Both the position numbers and the translations under genes were made by a program. The notes below the pieces were generated by a model. It saw only the letters and a list, made by a program, of their open reading frames with translations, was not told where the DNA came from and searched no databases. Below are positions 62,859 to 64,000 of a stretch of 64,000 nt of DNA, in pieces. Each line of letters opens with the position of its first letter. Position 1 is the stretch's first letter. The stretch spans positions 44,107 to 108,106 of the forward strand of contig CAYYRB010000001.1 of the NCBI GenBank assembly GCA_964473995.1. Reading direction: 5' to 3'. The DNA is from JAKRSD01 sp964473995 (GTDB taxonomy: Bacteria > Bacteroidota > Bacteroidia > CAIKAF01).

Positions 62859-64000
62859 TTATTTCCGCACCACCTTCATGCGGAAAACACGATCCCGGTA
62901 GAACACTTTCAGGAAATACATGCCGCCGCGCAACTCGGAAAGATCGTGTGTGATGCTGTGATAGCCTGCTGCATAAGATTGGCTCTTTACCACATGACCG
63001 AGGTCCTTGCCTCCCGCATCACTCAGGCGAATGGTGACCTTATCGGCAAAGGGAAGGATTAAGTCCAGTGTGAACGAACCGTCCGTAGGGTTGGGATAGG
63101 GGAGCGAGAACCAGGGCCCGTTGTCCAACGCCTTACACAGGCGGTCATCAGGAGGGGCGACCGTAAGGGTATCGTTGTAGTTCTCGATCTGAACACAGCA
63201 AAATTCATCCGAGCCAAACACTTTGGGACTTCCCGTAAACACATAATTCAGTTCCTGGCCGGGCATCAGGACACCCGTCCAGCTTTCTTGAAGGGTGTTT
63301 TCATAATTCACGGAAGCGGATAGCCGTATTTGATTTACCTCCAACACGCCGTTATTGAGAATACGGGCCCGGTACTTCATATATTCTCCCTCTTTTTCGC
63401 ATTGGGCATCGGTTAATTTGAGGCTTCGTTCACCTGTGAATACCGTAAAGGTGCGCGTGGCGGTATCGTTGCATCCGAATTCGTTATCCGCGATGAGTGA
63501 AATCACATAATTGCCCGTATCGTTCCATATGGGGAACGTAGGCGTAATGTCCGCACTGAAAAACTCCCCGTTCAGTAACCAGGTGTAATTGAGCCCACCC
63601 GTGGAGGAGTTGGTCACCTGCGCCGTCGCCGGCGGATTTCCTCCACCCGTCGCCAAAGCAAAGGATGCGTTGGGCGAAGGGTTTACCCAAACACTCGTCT
63701 GCACGGAATCGGAGCAACCCGCCGTGGTGGTTACCGTGAGGCGAACGATGCGGCTTCCGGTTGTTTGAAAGGCGAAATCGGGGTTTTGACCGCTTATGGG
63801 TGCACTGTTCCCGAAGCGCCAGAGCCACTGGGTAATTTGGTCATTTACGCCTTCACTTTCTTCCTGAATGGTTAGCGGTTGTCCGGCGCATATGCTGTCC
63901 GGCAGGGAGAAGGCCGCCATGGAGCCTTTGTTTACCGGTATCTGTTGGGTTATTGTTTCCTGGCAACCCGAGGCGGTGAATACAGTGAGCGTTACGGGGT
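62859..64000 (-). CDS. T9SS type A sorting-domain surface protein with PKD-like domains; 5' end outside window
   Basis: The visible 380 residues have PKD/immunoglobulin-like domains (LWRFGNSAPISGQNPDFAFQ and TWLLNGEFFSADITPTF), a beta-rich domain with paired cysteines, and a C-terminal type A sorting domain (YPNPTDGSFTLDLILPFADK ... LRGGMYFLKVFYRDRVFRMKVVRK). The first in-frame ATG is at 63920, but the frame is open to the right edge and reads like another PKD repeat (VTLTVFTASGCQET), so the gene continues beyond the window. Secreted by the type IX system and anchored or released at the cell surface. Ligand unknown. Confidence 0.87.
   Translation of the reverse strand, partial: PVTLTVFTASGCQETITQQIPVNKGSMAAFSLPDSICAGQPLTIQEESEGVNDQITQWLWRFGNSAPISGQNPDFAFQTTGSRIVRLTVTTTAGCSDSVQTSVWVNPSPNASFALATGGGNPPATAQVTNSSTGGLNYTWLLNGEFFSADITPTFPIWNDTGNYVISLIADNEFGCNDTATRTFTVFTGERSLKLTDAQCEKEGEYMKYRARILNNGVLEVNQIRLSASVNYENTLQESWTGVLMPGQELNYVFTGSPKVFGSDEFCCVQIENYNDTLTVAPPDDRLCKALDNGPWFSLPYPNPTDGSFTLDLILPFADKVTIRLSDAGGKDLGHVVKSQSYAAGYHSITHDLSELRGGMYFLKVFYRDRVFRMKVVRK

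Overview
The window is about 64 kb of a draft bacterial scaffold with three placeholder gaps of exactly 100 N. It comes from a member of the Bacteroidota, probably Flavobacteriales-like. Evidence: the gliding lipoprotein GldH; secreted proteins ending in type IX secretion (T9SS) sorting domains of both kinds; DUF5777, DUF4175, DUF4403 and DUF7948 proteins; RicT and MnmG neighbourhoods typical of the phylum; and Bacteroidota -7 promoter boxes (TAnnTTTG) in front of many genes, with few Shine-Dalgarno sites. No prophage, insertion sequence, CRISPR array or rRNA was seen. One tRNA (Asn) is present.

Layout. 1-4.8 kb: a polytopic membrane protein cut by the window edge, then a five-gene leftward run (OB-fold protein, one-haem cytochrome lipoprotein, YceI, DUF5777 barrel, glycosyltransferase). 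4.9-12.7 kb: tsaB, a DEAD-box helicase, recJ (damaged by a gap), thioredoxin with a small partner, a MaoC-like dehydratase, a secreted phage-tail-fibre-like protein and deoC. 12.8-18 kb: the leftward holB and ricT-gldH-mrcA genes. 18-26.4 kb: pgk, an RluB-type pseudouridine synthase, a GH3-LysE-TrmH run, an MBL hydrolase and a TauE-M20 pair. 26.4-31 kb: a leftward lipid/hydrolase group (fatty acid hydroxylase, two tandem alpha/beta hydrolases), an M28 peptidase and rpiB.

31-34.2 kb is probably the chromosome origin. A very AT-rich, gene-free 1.3 kb stretch contains one perfect and several near-consensus DnaA boxes and lies beside mnmG, which is bracketed by two identical 16-bp parS palindromes. 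34.2-40 kb follows with DUF456, ybeY, an RsbW-like kinase, a 1122-residue DUF4175 protein and a PfkB kinase.

40-64 kb: tRNA-Asn; two convergent T9SS surface proteins; a three-gene nucleotide-sugar cassette; fabD; lipoproteins; yraN; tyrS; a membrane-tethered AraC regulator with DUF2147; photolyase convergent with a Vsr-like endonuclease; a radical SAM/SPASM protein; a Rieske protein; a CotH-family secreted protein (second gap); and a T9SS protein running off the right edge.

The most notable points are the envelope-spanning OB-fold/cytochrome/YceI/DUF5777 cluster, the oriC/parS locus, a secreted protein with seven HxH motifs resembling the metal-binding tip of phage tail fibres, a group of genes whose -7 box ends only 4-6 nt before the start codon (likely leaderless mRNAs), and a Vsr-like nuclease lacking the zinc ligands of classical Vsr.
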